A stretch of 64,000 nucleotides of DNA from Microlunatus elymi (GCF_007362775.1 NZ_CP041692.1:3596001-3660000), one strand, 5' to 3'; shown: positions 25,377 to 36,388, counted from the first letter of the stretch. Notes: generated by a model from the sequence alone, not told the origin. Numbers and translations: made by a program.

Positions 25377-25919
25377 ATGCCTCGTGAACGACGTCACCGC
25401 GGACCACGGATCCTGCTCGGGATCGCCGTGATGATCGTGCTGGTCGCCGGTGGGTTCTGGGTCTTGAGCCGGTTCGCCGGCGGCTGGGGGGTGCCCTACT
25501 TCAGCTTCACCACCGACCGCGGATCGCTGTGTACCAACGACTTCACCGGCTATCACTGCGACAACGTCTCGAAGGCCGACGTCCAGTGGTGGGGCGATCT
25601 GGACCTGCCCGACAGCGCGGTCGTGCACAGCTCGCACTACAAGTCGACCCACGACTTCAATCTGGACGCGGTGGTGACCGTGCCCAAGGCCGACGCGGCG
25701 AAGACGTACGCGTCGCTGCGGAAGACGTTCGGGGCCTGCCAGTCCGGTCATCCGACCCAACTGGACACCACCGGGCTGGCCCAGGTCTGCGTGATGGCCA
25801 ACGACGCCTCCGACACCGCCGGAGATGCGGCCCCGCTGGCCGACACCCTGTACGAGATCACCACCGGGGTGCAGAAGGACGGCGCGCTGGTGATCGGGAT
25901 CCACGAGGAATCCCGCTGA
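25377..25919 (+). CDS. membrane-anchored protein, unknown function
   Basis: The 180-residue protein has a basic N-terminus, one membrane segment (about residues 11-31, ILLGIAVMIVLVAGGFWVL) and an extracytoplasmic domain with four cysteines (LCTNDF, YHCDN, GACQSG, QVCVM) that could form two disulfides. I do not recognise the family. It is a single gene, convergent with ilvC and separated from it by a strong palindromic element. Confidence 0.75.
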   Translation: MPRERRHRGPRILLGIAVMIVLVAGGFWVLSRFAGGWGVPYFSFTTDRGSLCTNDFTGYHCDNVSKADVQWWGDLDLPDSAVVHSSHYKSTHDFNLDAVVTVPKADAAKTYASLRKTFGACQSGHPTQLDTTGLAQVCVMANDASDTAGDAAPLADTLYEITTGVQKDGALVIGIHEESR

Positions 25920-25926
25920 AACCAGA

Positions 25927-25974
25927 AGTTGTCAGCGGAAGAAGGCGCTATAGCGCCTCCTGCCGCTGACAACT
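25927..25974. terminator. palindromic element family A, copy 1 (bidirectional terminator-like)
   Basis: AGTTGTCAGCGG at 25927-25938 is the exact inverse of 25963-25974, and 25943-25958 is a further perfect 16-bp palindrome centred on TATA. It lies exactly between convergent gene ends. Related copies are at 54952-54999 and 63888-63935. Confidence 0.8.
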
Positions 25975-25986
25975 CGGTGTGAATGT

Positions 25987-27090
<1,104 letters not shown>

Positions 27091-27651
27091 CTAGATCGCG
27101 CGGATGGCCTTGTTGCGTTCGGTTCTGAGCGAGCGGTCGGTGATCGATCGACTGCCGCGTCCCAGCGCCACCAAGCCGGATTGGACCAGCTCGCGGATGC
27201 CGTACGGTTCCAGCATCTCGAGCAGTGATCCCAGCTTGTCCGGGTTTCCGGTGGCTTCGATGGTGATCGTGTCCGCGCTGACATCGACCGATTTCGCCTT
27301 GAAGAGCTGGACGATCTCCAGCACCTGGCCGCGGGTCGACTGGTCGGCCCGGACCTTGACCAAGATCAACTCGCGGCGGACCGAATCCGGTTCGAGTTCG
27401 ACGATCTTGAGCACTTCGACGAGTTTGTTGAGCTGCTTGGTGAGCTGCTCCAACACCGCGTCGTCGACAGCGGTGGCAATGGTGATCCGGGAAACCTCCG
27501 GATGCTCCGTCGGACCGACGGCAAGAGAGTCGATGTTGAAGCCGCGGCGGGAGAACAGCCCGGAGACGCGGGCGAGCACGCCGGGCTTGTTCTCCACCAA
27601 CACCGAGAGTGTACGAGTCGGGTTTGTGCCCGCTTCGATCCGAGTGGTCAC
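27091..27651 (-). CDS. ilvN: acetolactate synthase small (regulatory) subunit
   Basis: The 186-residue subunit binds valine and activates IlvB. An N-terminal ACT domain ([20 protein letters not shown], about residues 14-85) is followed by the ALS small-subunit C-terminal domain ([12 protein letters not shown] onward). The GTG start overlaps the ilvB stop by 4 bases (GTGA), so the two are translationally coupled in a 1:1 complex. Confidence 0.96.
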   Translation of the reverse strand: MTTRIEAGTNPTRTLSVLVENKPGVLARVSGLFSRRGFNIDSLAVGPTEHPEVSRITIATAVDDAVLEQLTKQLNKLVEVLKIVELEPDSVRRELILVKVRADQSTRGQVLEIVQLFKAKSVDVSADTITIEATGNPDKLGSLLEMLEPYGIRELVQSGLVALGRGSRSITDRSLRTERNKAIRAI

Positions 27652-29417
27652 AGTTCCTCACCTTCCCAGTTCGGAGCAAGATCACGGGCGATCTTTATCG
27701 CGTCGTTGCTGCCGCCGGCCGCAACCATCGGCCACACCATCGCGTCCTTGTGCACGACGAATTCGACCACCACCGGCGCGTCGTTGATGCTGAGCGCCTT
27801 GTCGATCACCGCGTCGACCTCGGCCGGCGTCTCGGCCCGCAGCCCCACGCAGCCCATCGCCTCGGCCAGCTTCTGGAAGTCCGGCACCCGGTTGGTCTTC
27901 AGATCGGTGTTGGAGTAGCGGCCCTGGTAGAAGAGGGTCTGCCACTGCCGGACCATGCCCAGGCTCTGGTTGTTGATCACCGCGATCTTGACCGGAATCC
28001 CTTCCAGGGCACAGGTGACGAGCTCCTGGTTGGTCATCTGGAAGCAGCCGTCACCGTCGATACACCAGACCACGGAGTCCGGCCGGCCGGCCTTGGCACC
28101 CATCGCCGCGGGAACGCCGTACCCCATGGTGCCGGCGCCGCCGGAGTTGAGCCAGTGCCCGGCTCGCTCGAAGGGCAGGAAATGCGCTGACCACATCTGA
28201 TGCTGGCCGACGCCGGCGACGTAGTACGCGTCCGGTCCGGTCAGCTCGCCGATCCTCTTGATCACGCCCTGCGGTGACAGCGATCCGTCGTCGGGTTCGT
28301 CGTAGCCGGTCGGGTAGCGGTTCTGCAGACCGTCGAGATATCCCTGCCAGGCAGAGAAATCCGGCAGTTCGGGCTCGGCCCGGAGCACCTCGGTCAGTTC
28401 GCCGATCACCTCGGCGCAGTCTCCGACGATCGGCACGTCGGCATGCCGGTTCTTGCTGATCTCGGCCGGGTCGATGTCGGCGTGGATCACCTTGGCGTCC
28501 GGTGCGAAACTGGACAACTGACCCGTCACCCGATCGTCGAATCGAGCACCGAGCGAGATCAGCAGATCGCTGCGCTGCAAGGCGCCCACGGCCGCGACCG
28601 CACCGTGCATGCCGGGCATGCCGTAGTTCAGCGGATGGCTGTCCGGGACCGCGCCGCGCGCCATCAAAGTGGTGACCACCGGGATCTTCGTCAGCTCCAC
28701 CAGTTGGACCAACTGCTCGGCCGCATTCGCCTTGATCACACCGCCGCCGACGTAGAGCACCGGCTGCTTGGCGGCCATGATCAACTTCGCCGCTTCACGG
28801 ATCTGCTTGCTGTGCGGGCGACTGACCGGACGGTAGCCCGGCAGATCGAGCCGCTTGGGCCAGTGGAACGGGGCGATGCCCTGCAACGCGTCCTTGGTGA
28901 TGTCCACCAGCACCGGTCCGGGCCGGCCGGTGGATGCGATGTGGAACGCCGCCGCGATCGCGTGCGGGATGTCCTCGGCCTTCTTCACCAGGAAGCTGTG
29001 CTTGGTGATCGGCATGGTGATGCCGGTGATGTCGGCTTCCTGAAAGGCGTCGGTGCCGATCGAACCGGACGCGACCTGGCCGGTGATCGCCACGATCGGG
29101 ACCGAGTCCATGTAGGCGTCGGCGATCGCGGTGACCAGGTTGGTCGCTCCCGGACCGGAGGTGGCCATGCAGACACCGACCTTGCCGGTGACCATCGCAT
29201 AGCCCTCGGCGGCATGTCCTGCGCCCTGCTCGTGGCGGACGAGGATGTGCCGTACAGCTTCGGAGTCGTACAGCGGATCGTAGGCGGGGAGGATCGCTCC
29301 CCCGGGGATCCCGAATACGACGTCGGCGCCGACCCGTTCGAGGGATCGGACCAGCGCTTGCGCCCCGGTCAGGCCCGCATCAGCGGCGGGCGAACTCTCT
29401 GACCGCTCCTCAGCCAT
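27648..29417 (-). CDS. ilvB: acetolactate synthase large (catalytic) subunit
   Basis: IlvB is the ThDP-dependent enzyme that makes acetolactate and acetohydroxybutyrate. The 589-residue protein starts at ATG 29417 behind AGGAGTAAGGAA; a longer frame to 29573 runs into the attenuator and is not used. [15 protein letters not shown] with the catalytic glutamate region [14 protein letters not shown], and the ThDP motif [15 protein letters not shown] are present in order. The gene heads ilvB-ilvN-ilvC and is controlled by the leader/terminator at 29505-29610. Confidence 0.97.
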   Translation of the reverse strand: MAEERSESSPAADAGLTGAQALVRSLERVGADVVFGIPGGAILPAYDPLYDSEAVRHILVRHEQGAGHAAEGYAMVTGKVGVCMATSGPGATNLVTAIADAYMDSVPIVAITGQVASGSIGTDAFQEADITGITMPITKHSFLVKKAEDIPHAIAAAFHIASTGRPGPVLVDITKDALQGIAPFHWPKRLDLPGYRPVSRPHSKQIREAAKLIMAAKQPVLYVGGGVIKANAAEQLVQLVELTKIPVVTTLMARGAVPDSHPLNYGMPGMHGAVAAVGALQRSDLLISLGARFDDRVTGQLSSFAPDAKVIHADIDPAEISKNRHADVPIVGDCAEVIGELTEVLRAEPELPDFSAWQGYLDGLQNRYPTGYDEPDDGSLSPQGVIKRIGELTGPDAYYVAGVGQHQMWSAHFLPFERAGHWLNSGGAGTMGYGVPAAMGAKAGRPDSVVWCIDGDGCFQMTNQELVTCALEGIPVKIAVINNQSLGMVRQWQTLFYQGRYSNTDLKTNRVPDFQKLAEAMGCVGLRAETPAEVDAVIDKALSINDAPVVVEFVVHKDAMVWPMVAAGGSNDAIKIARDLAPNWEGEEL

Positions 29418-29504
29418 TTCCTTACTCCTGCCTGTGGTTCGAACTGCCCGTGCTCGACTACCGCGTCTGGTGGACGGCAGTGCCGCGATCGGCTTCCGTA
29501 CAAG

Positions 29505-29537
29505 AAAAAACCCCCGCCGCCGGGTGGCAGACGAGGG
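29505..29537 (-). terminator. ilvB attenuator terminator
   Basis: On the minus strand a GC-rich stem (CCCTCGTC with GGCGGGGG, one or two G-T pairs) is followed by six T (the A run at 29505-29510). It lies about 90 bases before the ilvB ATG. Confidence 0.8.
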
Positions 29538-29538
29538 A

Positions 29539-29575
29539 GCGTGTCGACGATTGAGCTGATGCTCAGCCGACACGC
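29539..29575 (-). promoter_or_regulatory. ilvB leader pause/antiterminator hairpin
   Basis: GCGTGTCG (29539-29546) pairs with CGACACGC (29568-29575), with an inner TGAGC/GCTCA stem. The leader-peptide stop lies in this hairpin, so a ribosome at the Leu-Leu-Val-Ile codons would change the fold. Confidence 0.7.
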
Positions 29576-29610
29576 TTTTCGATTACGAGAAGCTGGAACG
29601 CGAAACGCAC
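29563..29610 (-). CDS. ilvB leader peptide (15 residues)
   Basis: From GTG 29610 the peptide reads [15 protein letters not shown] and stops at 29563. The run Leu-Leu-Val-Ile gives the three control codons of the branched-chain pathway, and the ending EKRVG resembles actinobacterial ilvB leaders ending GKRVG (known for Streptomyces). An in-frame ATG at 29640 would make it 25 residues. No strong ribosome site marks either start. Confidence 0.75.
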   Translation of the reverse strand: MRFAFQLLVIEKRVG

Positions 29611-29770
29611 GCAACCACAATCCCGCGCCGGCCGCCCCATGTCAACTGCCGGGACGCTCCGTCTTGTTATCTGGATGCTCAACGCCCTGAGGTGGACCTT
29701 GCGTCCCTTGACGATCATCGGCACCTGGGGCTAGGACTTATGGCTAGCACCACAGCAGGAAGCACGCACC

Positions 29771-29806
29771 GTTCAACGAAGATCGGCCGTTCGACGAAGA
29801 TCGGAG
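29771..29806 (+). repeat. 18-bp tandem duplication upstream of the sugar-binding protein gene
   Basis: GTTCAACGAAGATCGG and GTTCGACGAAGATCGG follow each other at 29771 and 29789, ending 5 bases before the chosen ATG. It could be an operator pair or part of an extended N-terminus. Confidence 0.7.
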
Positions 29807-29811
29807 TGCAG

Positions 29812-30888
29812 ATGGCGACATCCGGCGGGACCACGTTGCGCTCCCGAGCGCGGAGTTTGCTGGCCTGCATCGTGCTCGGTTGCCTGCTGACCGCCTGCGC
29901 GGCCAACGACAATCGTCCCGGCGTCTCGCTGATCTTGAAGACTCAGACCAACCCGTACTTCGTGGCGATGAAGAAGGACGCCGAGGACGAGGCCGCCAAA
30001 CAGGGCGTACGGCTGTCGGTCGCGGCCGGCACCCAGGACGGCGACACCCAGAACCAGATCAATCAGATCTACACCGCCATCGCCCGCGGCGACAAAGGGA
30101 TCCTGATCACCAGCAACGGTGACTCGATCAACGCCGCCCTGCGCCAGGCGAAGGCCGCCGGGCTCTACGTGATCGCCCTGGACACTCCGCTGATCCCGCC
30201 GAACACAGCCGACAACACGTTCGCCACCGACAATCGGGTCGCCGGGCAGCACATCGGCCAGTACGCCGCGGCCAAGCTGGACGGCAAGCCGGCAGTGATC
30301 GCGATGCTCGATCTGTACAACGACCAGGTGGTCACCGTCGACACCAACCGTGATCACGGATTCCTTCAGGGGATGGGAATCCCGACCGGCAACCAGAGTC
30401 AGAACGGGCTGGAGCCGAAGAAGGGCCACTACACCGGCGGCAAGGGCGGCAGCTACCAGATCGTCTGCCACCGACCGACCCAGGGCGCCATCGACGGCGG
30501 CCGGCAGGCGATGGAGCAATGTCTGTCCGCCAACCCGAACATCAACGTCGTCTACACCATCAACGAACCCGCCGGCGAGGGCGCGTACGCGGCGTTGAAG
30601 GCGGCCGGCAAGCAGAAGCAGGCCTTCATCGTCACCATCGACGGCAGCTGCGACGGCATCAACTTGGTCAAGAGCGGCGAATTCGCAGCCGACTCGACGC
30701 AATACCCCGGCAAGATGGCCCGGCTCGGCGTGGCCGCGATCGCCAAGATCGCTCGCGGCGGACCACCGCCCGGCAAGACCGCCGGTAAGAACTTCTACGA
30801 CACCGGCACGGCGCTGGCGACCAACGACCCGATCCCGGGCGTCAAGAGCCAGACGCCCGCCGCGGCCGCAAAGACCTGCTGGGGCTAG
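29812..30888 (+). CDS. sugar ABC transporter substrate-binding lipoprotein (ribose/fructose type)
   Basis: The 358-residue protein starts at ATG 29812 with GGAG 5 bases before it; ATG 29740 is a less supported alternative. The signal peptide ends in a lipobox LLTAC, so the mature protein is lipid-anchored outside the membrane. The body is a periplasmic-binding-protein family type 1 fold: VSLILKTQTNPYFVAMKKDAEDEA, QIYTAIARGDKGILIT and IDGSCDGINLVKSGEFAA are close to FrcB/RbsB-like proteins. It presents a sugar to the permease and ATPase that follow at 30917 and 31942. The exact sugar is unknown, though the FrcB-like look suggests fructose, ribose or a related monosaccharide. Confidence 0.9.
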   Translation: MATSGGTTLRSRARSLLACIVLGCLLTACAANDNRPGVSLILKTQTNPYFVAMKKDAEDEAAKQGVRLSVAAGTQDGDTQNQINQIYTAIARGDKGILITSNGDSINAALRQAKAAGLYVIALDTPLIPPNTADNTFATDNRVAGQHIGQYAAAKLDGKPAVIAMLDLYNDQVVTVDTNRDHGFLQGMGIPTGNQSQNGLEPKKGHYTGGKGGSYQIVCHRPTQGAIDGGRQAMEQCLSANPNINVVYTINEPAGEGAYAALKAAGKQKQAFIVTIDGSCDGINLVKSGEFAADSTQYPGKMARLGVAAIAKIARGGPPPGKTAGKNFYDTGTALATNDPIPGVKSQTPAAAAKTCWG

Positions 30889-30916
30889 AGACCGGCTGGG
30901 ATAGGAAGGTGCACCG

Positions 30917-31942
30917 ATGAGTCAGACCGCGAGTACCAGTCCGGCCAGCGTCGAGGATCTGCTCAGCCGTCGACGAAGTCCGGCCGAACGGATCCAGCAT
31001 GTGCTGCACGGCAACCCGGCGTTGAGTCCGCTGATCGTATTGATCGCAGCGTTGATCGTCTTCGGCATCGTCTCCGAAGGATTCCTGCGTCCGCAGGCGT
31101 TGTCGCTGCTGGTGCAGCAGATGGCGGTCGTCGGCACCCTGGCCGCCGGCCAGACCTTGATCATCTTGACCGCCGGCGTCGACCTGTCGATCGGGATGGC
31201 GATGGTGCTGTCCTCGCTGGTGATGGCCAAACTCGCCTTCGGCGGGATGCCGTCGTTCCTGGCGTTGCTGATCGGCATCGCGGTCGCGGTCCTGACCGGG
31301 CTGCTGAACGGCTTCCTGGTGACCAAGATCAACTTGCCGCCGTTCATCGTCACCCTGGGCACCTTCTCGATCTTCACCGCGCTGTCGCTGTTGTACGCCC
31401 AGGGTCAGACCATCGCGGTGAACCCGAACTCGTTCCTGCTGGTCACCGGCCGCAGTCTCTCGATCGGTTCGGTCAGCGTCACCTGGGGTGTGATCTTCAT
31501 GGTGGCGGTGTTCGTGGCGCTCGGCTTCGCCCTGCGCAACTCGGCCTGGGGCCGACATCTGTACGCCACGGGTGACGATGCCGATGCCGCCCGGCTGGCC
31601 GGTATCCGGACCGGCCGAGTGCTGCTCAGTGCGTACGTGGTGGCCGGGTTGTGCGTCGGCATTGCGGCCTGGATCGTCGCCGGCCGGGTCGGCGGCGCCG
31701 ACCCCAACGCCGGCCTGAACTACAACCTGTTGTCGATCACCGCGGTGGTGATTGGCGGCACGTCGCTGTTCGGTGGTCGCGGGTCGGTGGTCGGCACCCT
31801 GATCGGGGCGCTGATCGTGCAGACGTTCAACAGCGGACTGGCCCTGGCCGGCGTCGACCCGAACTATCAGGTGCTGGCCACCGGCATCCTGGTGATCTTG
31901 GCGGTCTCGGTGGACCAGTGGATCAGAAAGGTGAAGGGCTGA
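30917..31942 (+). CDS. sugar ABC transporter permease (RbsC/FrcC-like)
   Basis: The 341-residue protein has about nine to ten membrane segments of the BPD_transp_2 family. The stretch GQTLIILTAGVDLSIGMAM is the family hallmark, and DDADAARLAGIRTGRV is the cytoplasmic coupling loop that contacts the ATPase. It is preceded by GGAAGGT about 6 bases from the ATG, and its TGA overlaps the ATPase ATG (TGATGA). Confidence 0.93.
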   Translation: MSQTASTSPASVEDLLSRRRSPAERIQHVLHGNPALSPLIVLIAALIVFGIVSEGFLRPQALSLLVQQMAVVGTLAAGQTLIILTAGVDLSIGMAMVLSSLVMAKLAFGGMPSFLALLIGIAVAVLTGLLNGFLVTKINLPPFIVTLGTFSIFTALSLLYAQGQTIAVNPNSFLLVTGRSLSIGSVSVTWGVIFMVAVFVALGFALRNSAWGRHLYATGDDADAARLAGIRTGRVLLSAYVVAGLCVGIAAWIVAGRVGGADPNAGLNYNLLSITAVVIGGTSLFGGRGSVVGTLIGALIVQTFNSGLALAGVDPNYQVLATGILVILAVSVDQWIRKVKG

Positions 31943-32778
31943 TGACGACGGCGACCTCGACCGACGAGCAGGCCGGCGGCAACACCGCCGGTTCGGATGA
32001 AACCCCGGTGCTGGAGGCGACCGGCCTGGTGAAGCTGTTCGGCCGGGTGGTCGGGCTGCGCGGAGTTGATCTTCGCCTCTTTCCCGGTGAGGTGCTGGCG
32101 GTGATCGGCGACAACGGCGCCGGCAAGTCGACCTTGATCAAATGCCTGTCCGGGGCGATGGCGCCTGATCAGGGCACGATCAAGATGGACGGCCGGGTGG
32201 TGAATTTCGGCAGCACGCAGGACGCGCGGGAGGCCGGTATCGAGACGGTGTATCAGAATCTGGCCGTCGCACCTGCGCTCGACATCGCCAGCAATCTCTT
32301 CCTGGCCAGGGAGATCCGCCGTCCGGGCATTCTCGGTTCGGTCTTCCGGATGGTCGATCGGCCGGCGATGCGTAAGCAGTCCAAGGCGTTCATCGACGAT
32401 CTCGGCATCACCACGCTGCAGAACATCGACCAGGCGGTGGAGACCCTGTCCGGTGGTCAGCGGCAGATCGTCGCGGTCGCCCGGGCCGGTGCGTTCGGCA
32501 GCAAGGTGGTGATCTTGGACGAGCCGACCGCGGCGCTGGGCGTACGGGAGACCGGGCACGTGCTGAAGCTGGTCCGCGACCTGCGGGACAAGGGCATGGC
32601 GGTGATCTTGATCAGCCACAACATGCCGAACGTGTTCGAGACCGCGGACCGGATCCACATCCAGCGGCTCGGCGGCCTGGCCGGCGTGATCACCCCGAAG
32701 TCCCACAGCATGGAGGACGCGGTCGCGATCATGACCGGGGCGAAGACGCTGGAGCCCGACGAGCAGACGCTGCGCTGA
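31942..32778 (+). CDS. sugar ABC transporter ATP-binding protein (single domain, FrcA-like)
   Basis: The 278-residue protein holds one nucleotide-binding domain: Walker A GDNGAGKST at about residue 54, Q-loop VYQNLAV, signature LSGGQ, Walker B VVILDEP and the H-loop ISHNM. RbsA-type ATPases usually have two fused domains, so this is the shorter FrcA-like form. The start ATG 31942 overlaps the permease stop. It probably acts as a homodimer under the permease. Confidence 0.93.
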   Translation: MTTATSTDEQAGGNTAGSDETPVLEATGLVKLFGRVVGLRGVDLRLFPGEVLAVIGDNGAGKSTLIKCLSGAMAPDQGTIKMDGRVVNFGSTQDAREAGIETVYQNLAVAPALDIASNLFLAREIRRPGILGSVFRMVDRPAMRKQSKAFIDDLGITTLQNIDQAVETLSGGQRQIVAVARAGAFGSKVVILDEPTAALGVRETGHVLKLVRDLRDKGMAVILISHNMPNVFETADRIHIQRLGGLAGVITPKSHSMEDAVAIMTGAKTLEPDEQTLR

Positions 32779-32792
32779 CCAGGAGAAGATCG

Positions 32793-33209
32793 GTGAACAT
32801 TGTGGTCGGATATCTGCCGACGCCGGAGGGTTCGGCGGCGTTCGAGCAGGCCCGCGAGCTGGCCCGTGATCATGGGCATCGGCTGGTGGTGGTGAACACC
32901 GGACATCACGGCAACAACAACCATCCGCACTTCGCCACCCAGCATGATCTGGACGCGATCGAGACGGAACTGTTGAAGGCAGGGATCAATCATGAGATCC
33001 GCCAGTCCGGCGGGACCGAATCCGCTGCCGAGTTGATCATGAAGGTGGCCGACGAGACCGAGGCCGGTCTGATCGTGATCGGTCTGCGTCGCCGCAGCCC
33101 CGTCGGCAAGATCATCACCGGCAGCACCGCCCAAGCGATCCTGATCGACGCCAAGTGCCCGGTGCTGTCGGTCAAGCCCCGCCAGCGCTTGTTGACGCAG
33201 TCGAGATAG
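32793..33209 (+). CDS. universal stress protein A family protein
   Basis: The 138-residue protein has the UspA fold with the ATP-binding signature GLRRRSPVGKIITGSTAQAIL near the C-terminus (Gly-2-Gly-9-Gly-Ser pattern) and an N-terminal NIVVGYLPTPEGSAAFEQA strand-helix. GTG 32793 has AGGAGAAG 4 bases or so upstream. It lies 14 bases behind the ATPase gene, so it is part of the sugar-transport operon, perhaps linking uptake to energy state. Confidence 0.9.
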   Translation: MNIVVGYLPTPEGSAAFEQARELARDHGHRLVVVNTGHHGNNNHPHFATQHDLDAIETELLKAGINHEIRQSGGTESAAELIMKVADETEAGLIVIGLRRRSPVGKIITGSTAQAILIDAKCPVLSVKPRQRLLTQSR

Positions 33210-33243
33210 TGCCTGATGCCGCCATCTGGTCTGGCGTCCCACC

Positions 33244-34416
33244 TCAGCCGAGCACCTGCTTGGCCAGCGGTGAAGGAAACCGCGGCAACACCTTGCGGCC
33301 GTGCAGCCACTGCGTCAGCGTGGCCGCCCGTGACTCGAGGGCCGCGGATGCCACGGTGCCGACGTCCTCGAGCAGGTGCAGGCGGACCTCGCCGGCGTCG
33401 GTCTGCCACCAACCACCGACGACCTTGCCGTCGCTCCAGAGCGTCGGGCCTGCGTTGCCGGTGTTGTCGAAGAGCAGCTTGCGATACTCCGGGTCGACGT
33501 ACCAGTCGCGGTCGACCCAGCCCATGATCGTCGGATCCAGGGCCGGCAGCAGCGCCACCCACGGTTCGGCCGGTTCCGGCGGATCAAGATCATCGGGCAG
33601 CAGGTAGCCGGTGCCGCCGTCAAGATCGACTTCGACGGCGTCCAGCTCGGCCAGTGATCGTTTCACGGCGGCGACGGTCGAACCCAGCCACCACTTCACG
33701 TCGTTGACGGTGCCCGGACCGAACGCGCGCAGCCATCGCTCCACCATCGCCGTGTGGCCGTCGGTCGACGGCTCCAGCGGCTTGCCCAGCCAGGAACCCA
33801 TTGCGGCCCACCGCGGCCGCGAGCTTGCCCAATCCCCACGGTTACTACCCCGGACGATCTTGCCCTCGGCGGACAGAACGGTCAGCACCCGCGGCCCGAT
33901 CGGGACGTCGCCGCCCCAGGACTTCCCCACCCCGTACGTGACCGAGCCTTCCAGCAGCGGGACCCGTTCCCGCAACTCGGTGGAGGTCGCCTCCGTCCCG
34001 TCGGCCAACGCGTCCACCACAGCGCTCTTGGCCTCCGCGAGCCACTTCGCACCGTCGGGAAAAAGACCCGCCTTCTGCACGTCCTTGATCAGCCGACGCG
34101 ATTCATTCGCCGCCACCCGCTCGCTGGCCCCGGATTGGGCGTCCGCAAGAGTCTGCCGATCGAAGACGAACAGCGTCCGCCGCATCGCCAGATGTTTGAC
34201 CAGGGAGCGGTCCTGGTAGAACGCGCGATCAAGATCATCGGTCGCGAAACCGTCGAACCGGGCCCAGCAGGACAGGTAGATGGTCGCCGGATCGGTCGCG
34301 TGCAGGCAGACGATCGCCCCAGCCACCTCCTCGACGTCGACAGCCCGCGCCGAGTCGACCAGTCGGTGCTGCCGACCGAGCCGTGCCCGCCGTTGCTCGA
34401 CGCTCACCCGCTGCAT
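33244..34416 (-). CDS. winged-helix DNA-binding protein, AlkZ/YcaQ-like (HTH_42)
   Basis: The 390-residue protein fits the HTH_42 family (PF06224), which contains the DNA glycosylases AlkZ and AlkX that unhook interstrand cross-links. IVCLHATDPATIYLSCWARFDGF is the conserved N-terminal block; AMRRTLFVF and PALDPTIMGWVDRDWYVDP follow. I cannot confirm the catalytic QxQ/QxD motif: the matching site near LHATDP lacks a clear Gln-x-Gln, so a non-glycosylase member is possible. ATG 34416 has GAAGAGGGG upstream. It is convergent with the sugar operon. Confidence 0.83.
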   Translation of the reverse strand: MQRVSVEQRRARLGRQHRLVDSARAVDVEEVAGAIVCLHATDPATIYLSCWARFDGFATDDLDRAFYQDRSLVKHLAMRRTLFVFDRQTLADAQSGASERVAANESRRLIKDVQKAGLFPDGAKWLAEAKSAVVDALADGTEATSTELRERVPLLEGSVTYGVGKSWGGDVPIGPRVLTVLSAEGKIVRGSNRGDWASSRPRWAAMGSWLGKPLEPSTDGHTAMVERWLRAFGPGTVNDVKWWLGSTVAAVKRSLAELDAVEVDLDGGTGYLLPDDLDPPEPAEPWVALLPALDPTIMGWVDRDWYVDPEYRKLLFDNTGNAGPTLWSDGKVVGGWWQTDAGEVRLHLLEDVGTVASAALESRAATLTQWLHGRKVLPRFPSPLAKQVLG

Positions 34417-34674
34417 GGTCGACCCCTCTTCATGATCAGCCGATTCATGGTCGGCATTGTGGCGTGCGGCACCGACAGTCCGCTTCCGGGCGTCGACCAT
34501 CCAGACCTGAGACCTGTCCGGCCTCAGGGATCCGATCGGCCGCGGCACCGAGCCCGGGACAGGTCAGCACCTCCCCGTGGCGGCGGTTGTCGGCGATCAC
34601 ATCCCGGTCCGGATGATCTTGCATGTCCGCGACCCTACGGGCCTCTCGACCCCGACGGTCCGGATTATCGCCGA

Positions 34675-36363
34675 TCAACTGCAGATGGCGCCGACGTCGG
34701 CGGAGCCGACCAGCTTGGCGTATTTGGCCAGCACTCCCCTGGGCTTGGGTCGATCCGGCAGCGTCCAGGCGTCGCGGCGGCGGGCCAACTCGTCGGCGGG
34801 GACGTCGAGCTCGAGGGTGCCTTCGGCAACGTTCAAGACGATCTTGTCGCCGTCCTCGACCAGCGCGATCGGTCCGCCCTCGGTGGCTTCCGGGGCGATG
34901 TGGCCGACACACAGCCCGGTGGTGCCGCCGGAGAAGCGACCGTCGGTGATCAACATGACGTCCTTGCCCAGCCCGGCGCCCTTGATCGCACCGGTGATCG
35001 CCAGCATCTCGCGCATGCCCGGCCCGCCCTTGGGTCCCTCGTACCTGATCACCACCACGTCGCCGGCGGTGATGGTGCCGTCCTCCAGCGCGTCCATCGC
35101 GGCGCGTTCGCCGTCGAAGACGCGGGCGGTGCCCTCGACCACCGAGGTGTCGAAGCCGGCGCTCTTCACCACGGCGCCGTCGGGAGCCAGAGATCCACGC
35201 AGGATGGTGATTCCGCCGGTCGGGTGGATCGGTTCGGCCAGCGACCGGATGATCTTGCCGTCGATGTCCGGCGGCGCGATGTCGGCCAGGTTCTCCGCCA
35301 TCGTCCTGCCGGTCACGGTCAGGCAGTCGCCGTTGATCAAACCGGCGTCCAGCAACGCCTTCAGCACCACCGGTACGCCGCCGACCTTGTCCACGTCGTT
35401 CATCACGTACCGGCCGAACGGCTTCAGGTCGCCCAGGTGCGGGATCCGCCGGGACACCCGGATGAAGTCGTCCAGACCAAGATCAACTTCGGCCTCGTGC
35501 GCGATCGCCAGCAGATGCAGCACCGCGTTGGTGGAGCCGCCGAACGCCATCACGATCGCGATCGCGTTCTCGAACGCCTCCTTGGTCAGGATCTGCCGTG
35601 CCGTGATGCCCTGCCGCAGCAGGTTGACGGCTGCCTCGCCGCTGCGCCGGGCGAAGCCGTCGCGGCGGCGATCGACCGCCGGCGGCGCCGCCGAACCCGG
35701 CAGCGACATACCCAGGGCTTCGGCCGCGCTCGCCATCGTGTTCGCGGTGTACATGCCGCCGCAGGCACCTTCGCCGGGGCAGATCGCCCGCTCGATCTTG
35801 TCCACCTGTTCGCGGCTGATCAAACCTCGTACGCAGGCACCGACCGCCTCGAAGGCGTCGATCAAGGTGACGTCCTTGCCGTCCACGCTGCCCGGCATGA
35901 TCGAACCGGCATAGAGGAACACCGAAGCAAGATCAAGTCGGGCAGCCGCCATCAGCATCCCGGGCAGCGACTTGTCGCAACCGGCCAGCAGCACCGAACC
36001 GTCCAGCCGTTCGGCCTCCATCACCGTCTCCACCGAGTCGGCGATGATCTCCCGGCTGACCAGCGAGTAGTGCATGCCGACGTGGCCCATGGAAATGCCG
36101 TCGGAGACCGAGATGGTGCCGAACTCCAACGGGTAGCCGCCGGCCGCGTGCACGCCGTCCTTGACCGCCTTCGCCAACCGATCCAGCGACAGGTTGCAGG
36201 GGGTGATTTCGTTCCAGCTGGACGCGACGCCGATCTGCGGTTTGGCGAAGTCGTCGTCGGTCATCCCGACCGCGCGCAGCATGCCGCGAGAGGCGGTTGC
36301 TTCGAGTCCGTCGGTGACGGTGCGGGAACGAGGTTTGAGGTCCGGCTGATCGGTGGCTGGCAT
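34675..36363 (-). CDS. ilvD: dihydroxy-acid dehydratase
   Basis: IlvD dehydrates dihydroxy-isovalerate and dihydroxy-methylvalerate, the shared third step of valine/isoleucine synthesis. The 562-residue protein shows the iron-sulfur ligands in [12 protein letters not shown] and [17 protein letters not shown], plus [13 protein letters not shown] at the N-terminus and [24 protein letters not shown] near the C-terminus. The ATG at 36363 lies 7 bases behind TAGCGT (36371-36376), so the transcript is probably leaderless. Confidence 0.96.
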   Translation of the reverse strand: MPATDQPDLKPRSRTVTDGLEATASRGMLRAVGMTDDDFAKPQIGVASSWNEITPCNLSLDRLAKAVKDGVHAAGGYPLEFGTISVSDGISMGHVGMHYSLVSREIIADSVETVMEAERLDGSVLLAGCDKSLPGMLMAAARLDLASVFLYAGSIMPGSVDGKDVTLIDAFEAVGACVRGLISREQVDKIERAICPGEGACGGMYTANTMASAAEALGMSLPGSAAPPAVDRRRDGFARRSGEAAVNLLRQGITARQILTKEAFENAIAIVMAFGGSTNAVLHLLAIAHEAEVDLGLDDFIRVSRRIPHLGDLKPFGRYVMNDVDKVGGVPVVLKALLDAGLINGDCLTVTGRTMAENLADIAPPDIDGKIIRSLAEPIHPTGGITILRGSLAPDGAVVKSAGFDTSVVEGTARVFDGERAAMDALEDGTITAGDVVVIRYEGPKGGPGMREMLAITGAIKGAGLGKDVMLITDGRFSGGTTGLCVGHIAPEATEGGPIALVEDGDKIVLNVAEGTLELDVPADELARRRDAWTLPDRPKPRGVLAKYAKLVGSADVGAICS

Positions 36364-36370
36364 GGTCGGT

Positions 36371-36376
36371 ACGCTA
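36371..36376 (-). promoter_or_regulatory. -10 box TAGCGT for ilvD
   Basis: It sits 7 bases from the ATG with no ribosome site between. Confidence 0.55.
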
Positions 36377-36388
36377 CCGCCGAGTCAT

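Noticed and set aside
24966-25407. Several 60-111-codon frames in the gap after the methyltransferase gene
   Set aside because: They overlap each other on both strands, show no domain and lack ribosome sites.
29369-29620. Extension of ilvB upstream to 29573 and the MWLRAFRVP frame through the attenuator
   Set aside because: Both read through the terminator stem; AGGAGTAAGGAA before ATG 29417 and family alignment fix the ilvB start.
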